Assembly (NCBI RefSeq): GCF_016811105.1
Contig: NZ_JAFBGM010000002.1
Coordinates: forward strand, 744,001 to 808,000
DNA from: Aurantibacter crassamenti
Lineage (GTDB): Bacteria > Bacteroidota > Bacteroidia > Flavobacteriales > Flavobacteriaceae
Direction of reading: 5' to 3'
DNA: 64,000 nucleotides
This document shows positions 43,802 through 51,995 of the stretch, piece by piece. The notes beneath the pieces are model-generated. The model was not told the origin of the DNA, made no database searches, and saw nothing but the letters and a program-made list of their open reading frames with translations. Both the position numbers and the translations under genes were made by a program. How positions within the stretch are numbered: position 1 is the first letter of the stretch; the number at the start of each line of letters is the position of its first letter.

Positions 43802-45502
43802 TTAGATATTTTGCTTTTTTAATTCAGTTACTGCATGGTTAGCAGCTCTAGCAGTTAAAGCCATGTATGTTAAGGATGGATTTACACAAGACGATGATGT
43901 CATACACGCACCATCTGTTACAAACACATTTTTGGCTGCATGTACTTGATTGAATTCATTCAAGACTGAAGTCTTGGGATTGCGGCCCATACGAGCTGTA
44001 CCCATTTCATGAACACCATATCCTGGCGGGTGCTCATTATCAAAACCTAAAACATCTTTCAATCCTGATTTTTCAAGCATTTCAACTGCATCTTCTTGAA
44101 TTTGCTTGTTCAATGCTTTTTCATTTTTCTTGAATTCCGCATCAATAGTTAAGGTAGGCTGCCCCCATTTATCAAGAACATCATTGTTCAAACTTATTTT
44201 GTTATCATGGTACGGAAGACATTCTGCAAAGCCAGTAATGAACATTTCCCATTCACCAGGTTTTAAAATACTGTCTTTATAAGCTGCTCCAAAACCTTCT
44301 ATATTTGCAGCATTACCTCCTCTATACGCTCCGCCTTGATATCCAAAACCACGAAGAAATTTATCAGATTTCGACTTTTCATCTATATTCCAATACCGCG
44401 GAATATAAATTCCATTTGGTCGTCTACCCTTATAATACTTATCTTCAAATCCATCTATCTTGCCCATTGCTCCTACTCTGTAGGTATGGTCCATTAAATT
44501 GTGTCCCAATTCTCCACTATCGTTGCCTAATCCATTTTCAAATCGATTAGATTTAGAATTCATAAGAATTTGCGTAGTACTTAAAGTAGACGCGTTAACG
44601 AAAATTATTTTTGCAGAATATTCAATTGCTTCATTAGTTTCTGAATCAATAATACGAACACCAGTTGCTTTTCCTTTTTTCTCATCATAAATAAGCGATT
44701 GCACAATTGAAAAAGGTCTTATAGTTAAATTACCTGTCGCATTTGCTGGTGGCAATGTTACAGCATTAGAGCTAAAATAAGCTCCGAACGGACATCCTCT
44801 ACTACATCTATTTCTATTCTGGCATTGCCCTCTTCCATTATGTGGAACAGTTAAATGGGCACATCGTCCAATAATCAAATTTCTACCCGGAAAATCTTTT
44901 TCTAAACGAGCTTTAACATGCTTCTCTACACAATTAAGCTCCATTGGTGGCAGAAAATGACTATCAGGTAATTGAGGCAAACCTAAAGCTTCACCACTTA
45001 TGCCAGCAAATTTTTCAACATACGAATACCAAGGTTCAATATCTTTATAACGAATAGGCCAATCAACACCATGCCCGTCTTTTGCATTAGCCTCAAAATC
45101 AAGATCACTCCATCGATAAGTTTGTTTACCCCATAACAGTGATTTTCCACCCATTTGATGACCTCGCAACCAAAGAAATGGTTTCTCTTCAGTGTACGGA
45201 TTCGCCTTATCATCCGCCCAAAAATGTTCAGTATCAGTACCTATCCAACCAGATCGCGAAGCTTTATAATGCTTCTTTTTTTGCTCTGGGGTTAGTCCGC
45301 CTCTCAGTTCAGTATCCCATGGATCCAAATTCATTGTGGGATAATCAACAACATGCTCAACAATTCTACCTCGTTCGAGCACTAAAGTTTTTAATCCTTT
45401 TTCACAGAGTTCTTTGGCGGCCCATCCGCCACTAATACCTGACCCAATGACTATGGCATCATATGTTACTTCCTTTTTTGCGTCTATATTAAAATTGGCC
45501 AT
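43802..45502 (-). CDS. GMC-family sugar dehydrogenase with Cys-rich cluster motif
   Basis: The 566-residue flavoprotein has the FAD-binding motif VIGSGISGGWAAKEL (18-32). Near the C-terminus it has the GMC catalytic block VHEMGTARMG and then SCVNPSLTYMALTARAA, giving the His and Asn acid/base residues. Three cysteines at 227, 233 and 237 (CQNRNRCSRGC) resemble the cluster of FAD-dependent glucose and related dehydrogenases that binds a 3Fe-4S centre for electron exit. There is no signal peptide, so export would depend on the Tat signal of the subunit 3 encoded next. A sugar or glycoside alcohol group is the likely substrate. Confidence 0.88.
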   Translation of the reverse strand: MANFNIDAKKEVTYDAIVIGSGISGGWAAKELCEKGLKTLVLERGRIVEHVVDYPTMNLDPWDTELRGGLTPEQKKKHYKASRSGWIGTDTEHFWADDKANPYTEEKPFLWLRGHQMGGKSLLWGKQTYRWSDLDFEANAKDGHGVDWPIRYKDIEPWYSYVEKFAGISGEALGLPQLPDSHFLPPMELNCVEKHVKARLEKDFPGRNLIIGRCAHLTVPHNGRGQCQNRNRCSRGCPFGAYFSSNAVTLPPANATGNLTIRPFSIVQSLIYDEKKGKATGVRIIDSETNEAIEYSAKIIFVNASTLSTTQILMNSKSNRFENGLGNDSGELGHNLMDHTYRVGAMGKIDGFEDKYYKGRRPNGIYIPRYWNIDEKSKSDKFLRGFGYQGGAYRGGNAANIEGFGAAYKDSILKPGEWEMFITGFAECLPYHDNKISLNNDVLDKWGQPTLTIDAEFKKNEKALNKQIQEDAVEMLEKSGLKDVLGFDNEHPPGYGVHEMGTARMGRNPKTSVLNEFNQVHAAKNVFVTDGACMTSSSCVNPSLTYMALTARAANHAVTELKKQNI

Positions 45503-45616
45503 CTTATGTTAATTGTTGAACTTCGAAGTTAAGAATTTAGAAACGACCCCGCAAAATGATGAGTGATCAAAAATTAAATAGGTATTATCTTTATTCAAAA
45601 ATAAAACCAACCGAAA

Positions 45617-46603
45617 ATGAATAGTAAAATATCTAGAAGAAAAGCTATTGGATCAGGCCTTAAAGTATCACTTGCTGCTATGAGTGGATTTGCTTTTTCA
45701 TCAAGCACAGCTTCAGAGAATATGAACTTGAAAGCAAAGAATATAGCAAAATTGCCCATTCGCATAAGCTTAAATACCTCAACACTTTTACATTACAAAA
45801 TTGCTGTTGATCTTCAAATTGATATGGTAGCCAAAGCCGGATTTGATGGTATTGAACTTTGGATGAGTGATATTAAAAAATATCTAGATGCAGGCGGTAA
45901 AACTTCAGATTTGAAGGCAAAATTAGAAAAAAACAATCTCGTTCTTGAAAACATTATTGGGTTCTCTAAATGGTGCAGTGATGATGCAGAAGAACGGAAA
46001 CAAGCACTAGTACAATTACGCGAAGAAATGAACATTACCGCTGCTTTAGGAGGTAATTTCATAGCAGCACCCGTTCAAGGCATTAGCACCATAAACAGCA
46101 ATAAATATGACGAATATGCACAACGATATACTGCAATTTTAGAATTAGGAGATGAAACCGGAGTTACACCAATAATAGAACTTTGGGGCATGGGAGCTTT
46201 ACACAAAATTTCTGATTGTGCACAAATTGCGATTGCTACTGGGCACCCCAAAGCCACTATGCTTTTAGATTTTTATCATGTTTACCGAGGCGGTAATGAT
46301 TGGGATACGATAGACATTCTTAATGGAAAAAGACTGCCTGTCATCCATATTAATGATTATCCATCTAGTCCATCTTATGATAAATTAAAAGATTCTGATC
46401 GGATATTTCCAGGTGATGGTATTTGCCCTTTTGACAACGTAATTCCGAAACTATACGATGCAGGTTTTAGAGGCGGTTTTTCCGTTGAGCTTTTCAATAA
46501 AGAATATTGGAATACTATGGATGCAGAAACATTGTTACAAACTTGTTATGATAAAACGCATACAACGGTTAAGCAGGCACTTTCTAAATCAAAAACAAAT
46601 TAA
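45617..46603 (+). CDS. TIM-barrel sugar isomerase/epimerase, Tat-exported
   Basis: The 328-residue protein starts with a Tat signal (KISRRKAIGSGLKVSLAAM). An AP-endonuclease-2-type TIM barrel follows, with KAGFDGIELWM, VTPIIELWGMG, TMLLDFYHVYRGG, VIHINDYP and a final GGFSVELFN carrying the metal-binding Glu, Asp and His residues. These proteins isomerise or eliminate sugars and keto-sugars. Its start lies 114 bp from that of the GMC dehydrogenase gene on the opposite strand, and both products are expected in the periplasm, which suggests a two-step oxidation and isomerisation of a sugar. Confidence 0.85.
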   Translation: MNSKISRRKAIGSGLKVSLAAMSGFAFSSSTASENMNLKAKNIAKLPIRISLNTSTLLHYKIAVDLQIDMVAKAGFDGIELWMSDIKKYLDAGGKTSDLKAKLEKNNLVLENIIGFSKWCSDDAEERKQALVQLREEMNITAALGGNFIAAPVQGISTINSNKYDEYAQRYTAILELGDETGVTPIIELWGMGALHKISDCAQIAIATGHPKATMLLDFYHVYRGGNDWDTIDILNGKRLPVIHINDYPSSPSYDKLKDSDRIFPGDGICPFDNVIPKLYDAGFRGGFSVELFNKEYWNTMDAETLLQTCYDKTHTTVKQALSKSKTN

Positions 46604-46712
46604 TTACGACGTCAAATATATGGTGTTAGTTCTATTGACAATATGTACTAATGTTATAAACCATATAGAACCAACAAAATAGGATTGTAAATAAATATTG
46701 AGAAATGATTTA

Positions 46713-47366
46713 TTAAACCGAAACCGCTCGATTTAAATATCTTCTAAAAGGAAGCATTTCTTTATATACCGTTATCACTTTTTTTTCAAAATCAGGTTTA
46801 AAAATTTCTTCTGTAGAAAACTCCGTTACGACTGCAAAAGTTTTGTTTCGAAGTAAATCAATATGTTTATGGTCGTTTGAAAAACCTTTGGGCGCTTTCG
46901 TTAATTTAACATCTTCATACAAATCGCCAAAGGTTTGTTTAAACGACTTTTTGTCTATAATTTTCTTTAATTCCTCTCCATCGTAATCGATAGCTTCACG
47001 AATACTTTTCAATCTTTTTGGGTCTGGTCTCCATAGTCCACCAGCAAAAATGCATCGTTCGATACCTATTTCAATATAAAAATCACCCGTGTTCGGCCGC
47101 TTATCCAAACCAGCACCAAAATGATCTTTATAAATAGGCTTATTCGGGTGAAACATTAAATTATTATTGATACGATTTATTCCCTTCTTTCCTGGCGTAT
47201 CATAGTATTCATCATCAAGAGCTGAAAGTCTAGTATTCAGACCGTCTAACCATTCAATAAAATCATTTCGGACTTCTTTGTACCATTTGCGGTTTAAATC
47301 CATCCATTCTTTATTATTATTTTTTTGAAGTTCTTTGAGAAAGTTTATTTGATTTTTGAAATCCAT
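46713..47366 (-). CDS. DUF2461 family protein
   Basis: The 217-residue protein shows the DUF2461 pattern: FLKELQKNNNKEWMDLNRKW at about 8-27, GINRINNNLMFHPNKPIYKD, and NTGDFYIEIGIERCIFAGGLWRP-type strands, of which FYIEIG and FAGGLW are the most characteristic. No signal peptide is present. The function of the family is unknown. It lies 50 bases downstream of the TIGR00266 gene on the same strand and may be co-transcribed with it. Confidence 0.85.
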   Translation of the reverse strand: MDFKNQINFLKELQKNNNKEWMDLNRKWYKEVRNDFIEWLDGLNTRLSALDDEYYDTPGKKGINRINNNLMFHPNKPIYKDHFGAGLDKRPNTGDFYIEIGIERCIFAGGLWRPDPKRLKSIREAIDYDGEELKKIIDKKSFKQTFGDLYEDVKLTKAPKGFSNDHKHIDLLRNKTFAVVTEFSTEEIFKPDFEKKVITVYKEMLPFRRYLNRAVSV

Positions 47367-47416
47367 TAATAGATTATTACTTTATAAAATGCAAGCTCCT
47401 TTTAGCAATGCCTTAA

Positions 47417-48214
47417 TTAAAATCGATTATCTCCCCCAACAATATCGCCAATTGTACCTAGAATACTTCCTTCCCCTTTATCTTTTCCCCCGCGAGGGAT
47501 AGAAGCTAAAACACGACCTGCCAAGCGACTAAAAGGGAGCGACTGAATATATACTGTACCCGGTCCGCGTAGTGTCGCAAAAAATAATCCTTCTCCACCA
47601 AAAACTGTGTTTTTGATACCGCCAACAAACTCAATATCATAATCTACGGTTTGCGAAAAACCAACAATACAACCGGTATCAACTTTTAAAACTTCGCCAG
47701 GTGCCAATACCTTTTTGGCCATGGTTCCACCTGCGTGAACAAAAGCCATTCCGTCTCCTTCAAGCTTTTGCATGATAAACCCTTCACCCCCAAAAAGGCC
47801 ACGACCCAACTTTTTTGAAAATTCAATTCCAACAGAAACACCTTTAGCTGCGCACAAAAACGCATCTTTTTGGCAAATAAACTTTCCCTGTTTTTCAGAT
47901 AAATCTATAGGTAGAATTTTTCCAGGATATGGCGAAGCAAAACTCACCTTCTTTTTGCCTTGTCCAATATTTAAAAATGCGGTCATAAAAAGACTTTCTC
48001 CAGTAAGCATTCGTTTACCTGCAGAAAACATTTTTCCAAGAATACCTTTATCTTGGTTAGAACCATCACCAAAAATGGTATCCATTTTAATATCAGAATC
48101 CATCATCATAAAACTACCGGCTTCTGCCACAACAGCTTCTTGCGGATCGAGTTCTATTTCGACGTATTGCATTTCTTCTCCAAATATTTGATAATCTATT
48201 TCGTGTGCGTTCAT
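47417..48214 (-). CDS. TIGR00266/AIM24-family protein
   Basis: The 265-residue protein is a double beta-prism typical of TIGR00266: EIDYQIFGEEMQYVEIELDP at the start, AEAGSFMMMDSDIKM, GFIMQKLEGDGMAFVHAGG and a Gly-rich end (RVLASIPRGGKDKGEG). The yeast relative AIM24 is mitochondrial, but the bacterial function is unknown. It is cytoplasmic as far as can be seen. It is divergent from the erythromycin-esterase-like gene. Confidence 0.88.
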   Translation of the reverse strand: MNAHEIDYQIFGEEMQYVEIELDPQEAVVAEAGSFMMMDSDIKMDTIFGDGSNQDKGILGKMFSAGKRMLTGESLFMTAFLNIGQGKKKVSFASPYPGKILPIDLSEKQGKFICQKDAFLCAAKGVSVGIEFSKKLGRGLFGGEGFIMQKLEGDGMAFVHAGGTMAKKVLAPGEVLKVDTGCIVGFSQTVDYDIEFVGGIKNTVFGGEGLFFATLRGPGTVYIQSLPFSRLAGRVLASIPRGGKDKGEGSILGTIGDIVGGDNRF

Positions 48215-48418
48215 AAGTAATTATTTTTAACATTCCCATCTGGCAGGGAATCTGATTTATATTGATTGATGGTAGTTAGTTGTCATAAGTTAACTTTTGT
48301 TACATTCTTGTCTTCACTATACCTTAAATTTTTCCCAATTAAAACATCATTAACAGAAACAAGACAATTAATTGGCAATCTTGTTGACACAATTTACGAC
48401 GACCTAAATAAACTTACA

Positions 48419-50275
48419 ATGAAATCATTATGCACCAACCTTTCATTTTTTGTTTTTCTTTTATTTCTAAACACATTTCTCAGCGCTCAGGATCAAGTTA
48501 ATTTAAACAAAACAAAAACTTCTGCTCAAGATAAATTCAATTTAAATTTCAATGTAATTGATTCAACAAAAAACCTTCCTAAAGGTTGGTTTAAATGGGG
48601 GTATTATGATCTTGCCGCAGAAAAAAAACAAGGTTTTGAAAATTTCGCGGGCAAAGTAGTTTCGGATAAAAAAGGAAAATTTGGCTGTATCACTTATCGA
48701 ATTCCCGCCAACTACGTGGGCGACTCAATTCAGTTAACAGGCTATATTAAAGTCGAAAATGTAAAAAAAGGTAATGCCGGTTTGTTAATGCGAATTGATG
48801 GTTACGGCAAACACGAAATGTTAGCTTTTGCTAATATGAGTAAACAAAATGTGAACGGAACTGCCGACTGGAAAAAATATTCCATAAAACTACCCTTTTC
48901 AAATCGAGCCCGAACCATTTTTATTGGTGGTATTTTATCAGGAAAAGGAACTGCTTGGTTCGATGACTTTGTAGTAACCATTGATGGAAAAAACATTCAA
49001 AACCTAGAGGAGGTCCAAAAATCCATATTAAATGAAAATAATAAAAATGAAGTAAAAGAATCAATTGAGAAGAATTATTCAGCATTAGATATTACAAATG
49101 ATGAAACATTGGATGAAAGCTTGAATTCATTAATTAAAAGCATTGGCACTAAAAAAATAATTTCAGTTGGAGAAGATACACATGGTACCTCAGAGTTTTA
49201 TAAACTGCGAGAGGCGATTACTAAGAAGCTAATTTTAGAACAAGGTTTTAATACTATCGTTTTGGAGAGTCCGTATGATGACATAGAAGTCTTAAATCAA
49301 AATTTACAAACCGTAGGCCTAGATACGCTTATGCAAAAGCATCTCTTTTCCATATATCAAACCCAAGAAATGAAACATTTTTTAGAATGGTATAAAACTT
49401 CTGGTGTTTCAAATAAGGTGAAATTTAAAGGTTGCGATGACTCTTATTGGGAAATGTCCAATTTATTAAATGATGACTTAAAGGAAAATGCATCTGAAAG
49501 TATAAGAATACTATTAGATGATTTTAATGAAAAATCATCTTTAACTTATAAAGAATACTCGAAAAAACACAAACGAGAAAATACAAAACCAAAAAACGAA
49601 AATGAGTTAAGAAAAATGGCTTACGAGTCTATCTTGGCTATTGAAAAACAATTAGGTACTGAGAATATGCTTTCAGATAAAAGAAAGGAATATTTGTTTA
49701 ATGCTAAAAACAGTTATATCAATTATGTCAATGTAGTTCAAGAAAAAGCATTGCAAAGCAGAGATGAAATTATGTCTGATAGGATATCTTATTTAGCAAA
49801 CGACCCACAAGCAAAAATAATTGTTTGGGCACACAACGCTCATATTTCAAATACGGTTATCATTGATAATGAGATAGGTATTATGGGGCATGACTTAAAA
49901 CAAGAATTTGGTGATAAGTATCATGCCATTGGTCTAAGCTCTTTAAATGGTAGTTATTCTTATATGGAAAACAAGTTTATAAACGACGACCATGATTATA
50001 GCGATAGGCTATTAAATACAACCCTAAAACATCAACCAAAAAATTCATGGGAAAGTATTTTTAATCAAATAGAAACCGATGCTTATTATATGAATATGGC
50101 AACTGTAAAAAAGGAATTGAATAACGATGCTCTTTTTGGAAGCTTAAAATTAATAGGATACGGAGAAGAAAAAGAATCAGATTACTACTTTTTGTCTCCA
50201 TTGGATATGTTTGATACCCTTATTTTTATAAAAAGGACGTTAGCCACAACGCCTTTGGTTAGTGCTACAAACTAA
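48419..50275 (+). CDS. Exported erythromycin-esterase-like protein with N-terminal CBM-like domain
   Basis: I start at ATG 48419, where a proper signal peptide begins (MKSLCTNLSFFVFLLFL, ending FLSAQ); the upstream frame to 48266 is probably leader. The 618-residue protein first has a jelly-roll, carbohydrate-binding-like domain of about 160 residues (GDSIQLTGYIKVENVKKG, GKGTAWFDDFVV). An erythromycin-esterase domain follows, with VGEDTHGTSEFYKLREAI (catalytic Glu and His) and VWAHNAHISN. Erythromycin esterases open macrolactones, but environmental relatives act on unknown esters. The fused binding domain and export argue against a dedicated resistance role. Confidence 0.82.
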   Translation: MKSLCTNLSFFVFLLFLNTFLSAQDQVNLNKTKTSAQDKFNLNFNVIDSTKNLPKGWFKWGYYDLAAEKKQGFENFAGKVVSDKKGKFGCITYRIPANYVGDSIQLTGYIKVENVKKGNAGLLMRIDGYGKHEMLAFANMSKQNVNGTADWKKYSIKLPFSNRARTIFIGGILSGKGTAWFDDFVVTIDGKNIQNLEEVQKSILNENNKNEVKESIEKNYSALDITNDETLDESLNSLIKSIGTKKIISVGEDTHGTSEFYKLREAITKKLILEQGFNTIVLESPYDDIEVLNQNLQTVGLDTLMQKHLFSIYQTQEMKHFLEWYKTSGVSNKVKFKGCDDSYWEMSNLLNDDLKENASESIRILLDDFNEKSSLTYKEYSKKHKRENTKPKNENELRKMAYESILAIEKQLGTENMLSDKRKEYLFNAKNSYINYVNVVQEKALQSRDEIMSDRISYLANDPQAKIIVWAHNAHISNTVIIDNEIGIMGHDLKQEFGDKYHAIGLSSLNGSYSYMENKFINDDHDYSDRLLNTTLKHQPKNSWESIFNQIETDAYYMNMATVKKELNNDALFGSLKLIGYGEEKESDYYFLSPLDMFDTLIFIKRTLATTPLVSATN

Positions 50276-50374
50276 AACATTTTTTTAAATCATTTATTTT
50301 AGCAGAGAATTTTTATAGGCGGATATTTTAAAATATAGCTCGTTATTGGTAATTGTAATTACCATTAATCATCT

Positions 50375-50830
50375 CTATTTCTTAATTCGAACCGTCCATT
50401 CAAAATTAAAAGTAGACACCACTACTCCATCTTCATTAACTCCAACAGACTTCATCCAAAAAGTTTCACCTTCGCCCGTGGCAATAGTTCTTTTAATGGC
50501 CTCCCCTATTAGATGCCCATCTTCACAAGTAAATGTTACTACACCAGTTGCTTTTTTTGAAAAATTAGCATTGTTATTTTGAACCAACATTGATATTCGC
50601 TTACCACTTTCTTGAATCTGATTAATTACCATGGCACCCGTACTAAGTTCTGCTGCCATACCCTGTACGGCCCAAAACATCGACTTAAATGGGTTCTGAT
50701 TTCGCCAACCATGCTTAACTGTTACCACGCATTTTTGCTCATTTATCGATTTTACACGAACTCCTGTCCACCAAGCTGCAGGTAATTTAAAAAAAGTGAA
50801 TTTATTGAATTTACTAGCTGAAGCGCCCAT
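50375..50830 (-). CDS. DUF4442 hotdog-fold protein
   Basis: The 151-residue protein has the DUF4442 thioesterase-like hotdog pattern: WRNQNPFKSMFWAVQGMAAE, in which the asparagine and the following helix correspond to the hotdog helix, then the strands VVTFTCEDG and GVVVSTFNFEWTVRIKK. It is cytoplasmic. The substrate is presumably an acyl thioester, but no activity is known. It is monocistronic. Confidence 0.8.
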   Translation of the reverse strand: MGASASKFNKFTFFKLPAAWWTGVRVKSINEQKCVVTVKHGWRNQNPFKSMFWAVQGMAAELSTGAMVINQIQESGKRISMLVQNNNANFSKKATGVVTFTCEDGHLIGEAIKRTIATGEGETFWMKSVGVNEDGVVVSTFNFEWTVRIKK

Positions 50831-50911
50831 TTTTATTATGTTTTAGGTAAAAGTATAGAAAATTATCTAGATATGTAATTGTTAATGTTATCTTAAATTT
50901 CAGTACTTTGT

Positions 50912-50944
50912 TTTGCATAGTACCTTTTTTTAGACATATATTTG
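50912..50944 (+). promoter_or_regulatory. Strong Bacteroidota promoter of the DUF4870 gene
   Basis: TTTG at 50912-50915 and TATATTTG at 50937-50944 match both consensus elements exactly with a 21-base spacer. Transcription would begin near 50950, about 50 bases before the start codon. Confidence 0.7.
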
Positions 50945-50951
50945 CATAGTA
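50912..50951. repeat. 11-bp direct repeat overlapping the DUF4870 promoter
   Basis: TTTGCATAGTA occurs at 50912-50922 and exactly again at 50941-50951, a 29-base period. The first copy contains the -33 element; the second overlaps the end of the -7 element and the probable transcription start. Confidence 0.7.
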
Positions 50952-51001
50952 AGTTATTAGGTAATCAACATAATTGAAATAAAAAGTAATACAAATAGAC
51001 C

Positions 51002-51484
51002 ATGGAAAGCGCATTAACAAAACATGAGAAAAATTTATCGGCTTTGATACATGCCTCAACATTTTCAAAGTTTTTTTTTCCGTTCGGAAATTTCATCATT
51101 CCATTAGTATTATGGACTGCCAACAAAAACGAATACAGCTTTGTAGATCACAATGGCAAGCAGGCATTAAATTTTCAAATAAGCATGCTACTCTACTCTA
51201 TCATTTTAGGAATCGTTAGTGTACCTTTTTTAATTGGTTTTTTTCCTAATATTTTTGATTTCGGTCATTTCGGTTTTGATGGTTTAAATAATTTCAACAA
51301 CTTAAATATTAGTTTTAATAGCGACAATTTTAGATTTGGCAAATGGCTATTTCCGTTAGGTGTCGCAGGATTAGTTCAAGGCGCTCTATTTGTAGTCAAT
51401 ATAGTGTACACCATATTGGCAACCATAAGAACTAATGAAGGACAAGAATTTGAATACCCCATCACAATTAATTTTATAAAGTAA
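51002..51484 (+). CDS. DUF4870 membrane protein
   Basis: The 160-residue protein has the DUF4870 pattern: an N-terminal helix (KNLSALIHASTFSKFFFPFG), the conserved VLWTANKNEYSFVDHNGKQA region followed by LNFQISM, and membrane helices at about 60-85 and 115-145. An insertion rich in Asn, Phe and Asp (GFDGLNNFNNLNISFNSDNF) sits between them. The function is unknown; homologues often accompany PspC-domain genes, as here. It is transcribed from a strong promoter and lies upstream of the PadR-PspC-DUF2807 group. Confidence 0.85.
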   Translation: MESALTKHEKNLSALIHASTFSKFFFPFGNFIIPLVLWTANKNEYSFVDHNGKQALNFQISMLLYSIILGIVSVPFLIGFFPNIFDFGHFGFDGLNNFNNLNISFNSDNFRFGKWLFPLGVAGLVQGALFVVNIVYTILATIRTNEGQEFEYPITINFIK

Positions 51485-51611
51485 GTTACCTGGGTCTTAA
51501 TCACACCCAAACTAGTAAAGTAGTAATTCATTAATCAAATCAATCAGGATGTTTATTTATCATTCAAAAAACGAACAGTTAATCTATGCAGACAAGCAAC
51601 ACATTACAAGA

Positions 51612-51627
51612 CCTGCCAGACGGCAGG
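51612..51627. repeat. Small CCTGCC/GGCAGG palindrome before padR-like gene
   Basis: CCTGCC at 51612-51617 and GGCAGG at 51622-51627 form a GC-rich hairpin with a four-base loop in otherwise AT-rich DNA, 30 bases before the chosen start codon. It resembles short palindromes scattered through intergenic DNA in this phylum, but its spread in this genome cannot be seen from one window. Confidence 0.5.
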
Positions 51628-51657
51628 CTTGCTCGGCATAAAAAGCAAAAAGAAACT

Positions 51658-51993
51658 ATGAATGTAGAAAATACAAAAGCGCAAATGCGCAAAGGAGTTC
51701 TAGAATATTGCATTCTGTCTATTCTCAATGGAAAAGACAAATATGCATCTGAAATTCTAGGAACCCTTAAAGATGCCAAAATGCTGGTGGTAGAGGGTAC
51801 AATTTACCCACTATTAACACGGCTAAAGAACGCTGGCCTTCTCAATTATCGTTGGGAAGAATCCACTTCAGGCCCACCACGTAAATATTATACCCTAACC
51901 GAAACAGGTAAACTTTTCTTAAAAGAATTAGATACCACTTGGGACGAATTAAGAAATGCCACCAACTTGGTTACCAACACAAAAAACAGCTAA
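51658..51993 (+). CDS. PadR-family transcriptional regulator
   Basis: I start at ATG 51658 (MNVENTKAQMRKGVLEYCIL); the frame extends upstream to 51586 but that part covers a palindrome and has no family similarity. The resulting 111-residue regulator has the PadR winged helix: LEYCILSILNGKDKYASEIL, the recognition region VEGTIYPLLTRLKNAGLL, and the wing YRWEESTSGPPRKYYTLTETG. PadR proteins repress stress genes until they bind a ligand. The next gene, encoding a PspC-domain membrane protein, starts two bases after the stop, so this regulator controls its own envelope-stress operon. Confidence 0.92.
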   Translation: MNVENTKAQMRKGVLEYCILSILNGKDKYASEILGTLKDAKMLVVEGTIYPLLTRLKNAGLLNYRWEESTSGPPRKYYTLTETGKLFLKELDTTWDELRNATNLVTNTKNS

Positions 51994-51995
51994 CG

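Noticed and set aside
48266-48418. Longer N-terminus for the erythromycin-esterase-like protein
   Set aside because: The ATG at 48419 starts a proper signal peptide; the upstream residues would bury it.
51586-51657. Longer N-terminus for the PadR regulator
   Set aside because: It would translate a GC-rich palindrome; PadR similarity begins at the ATG at 51658.
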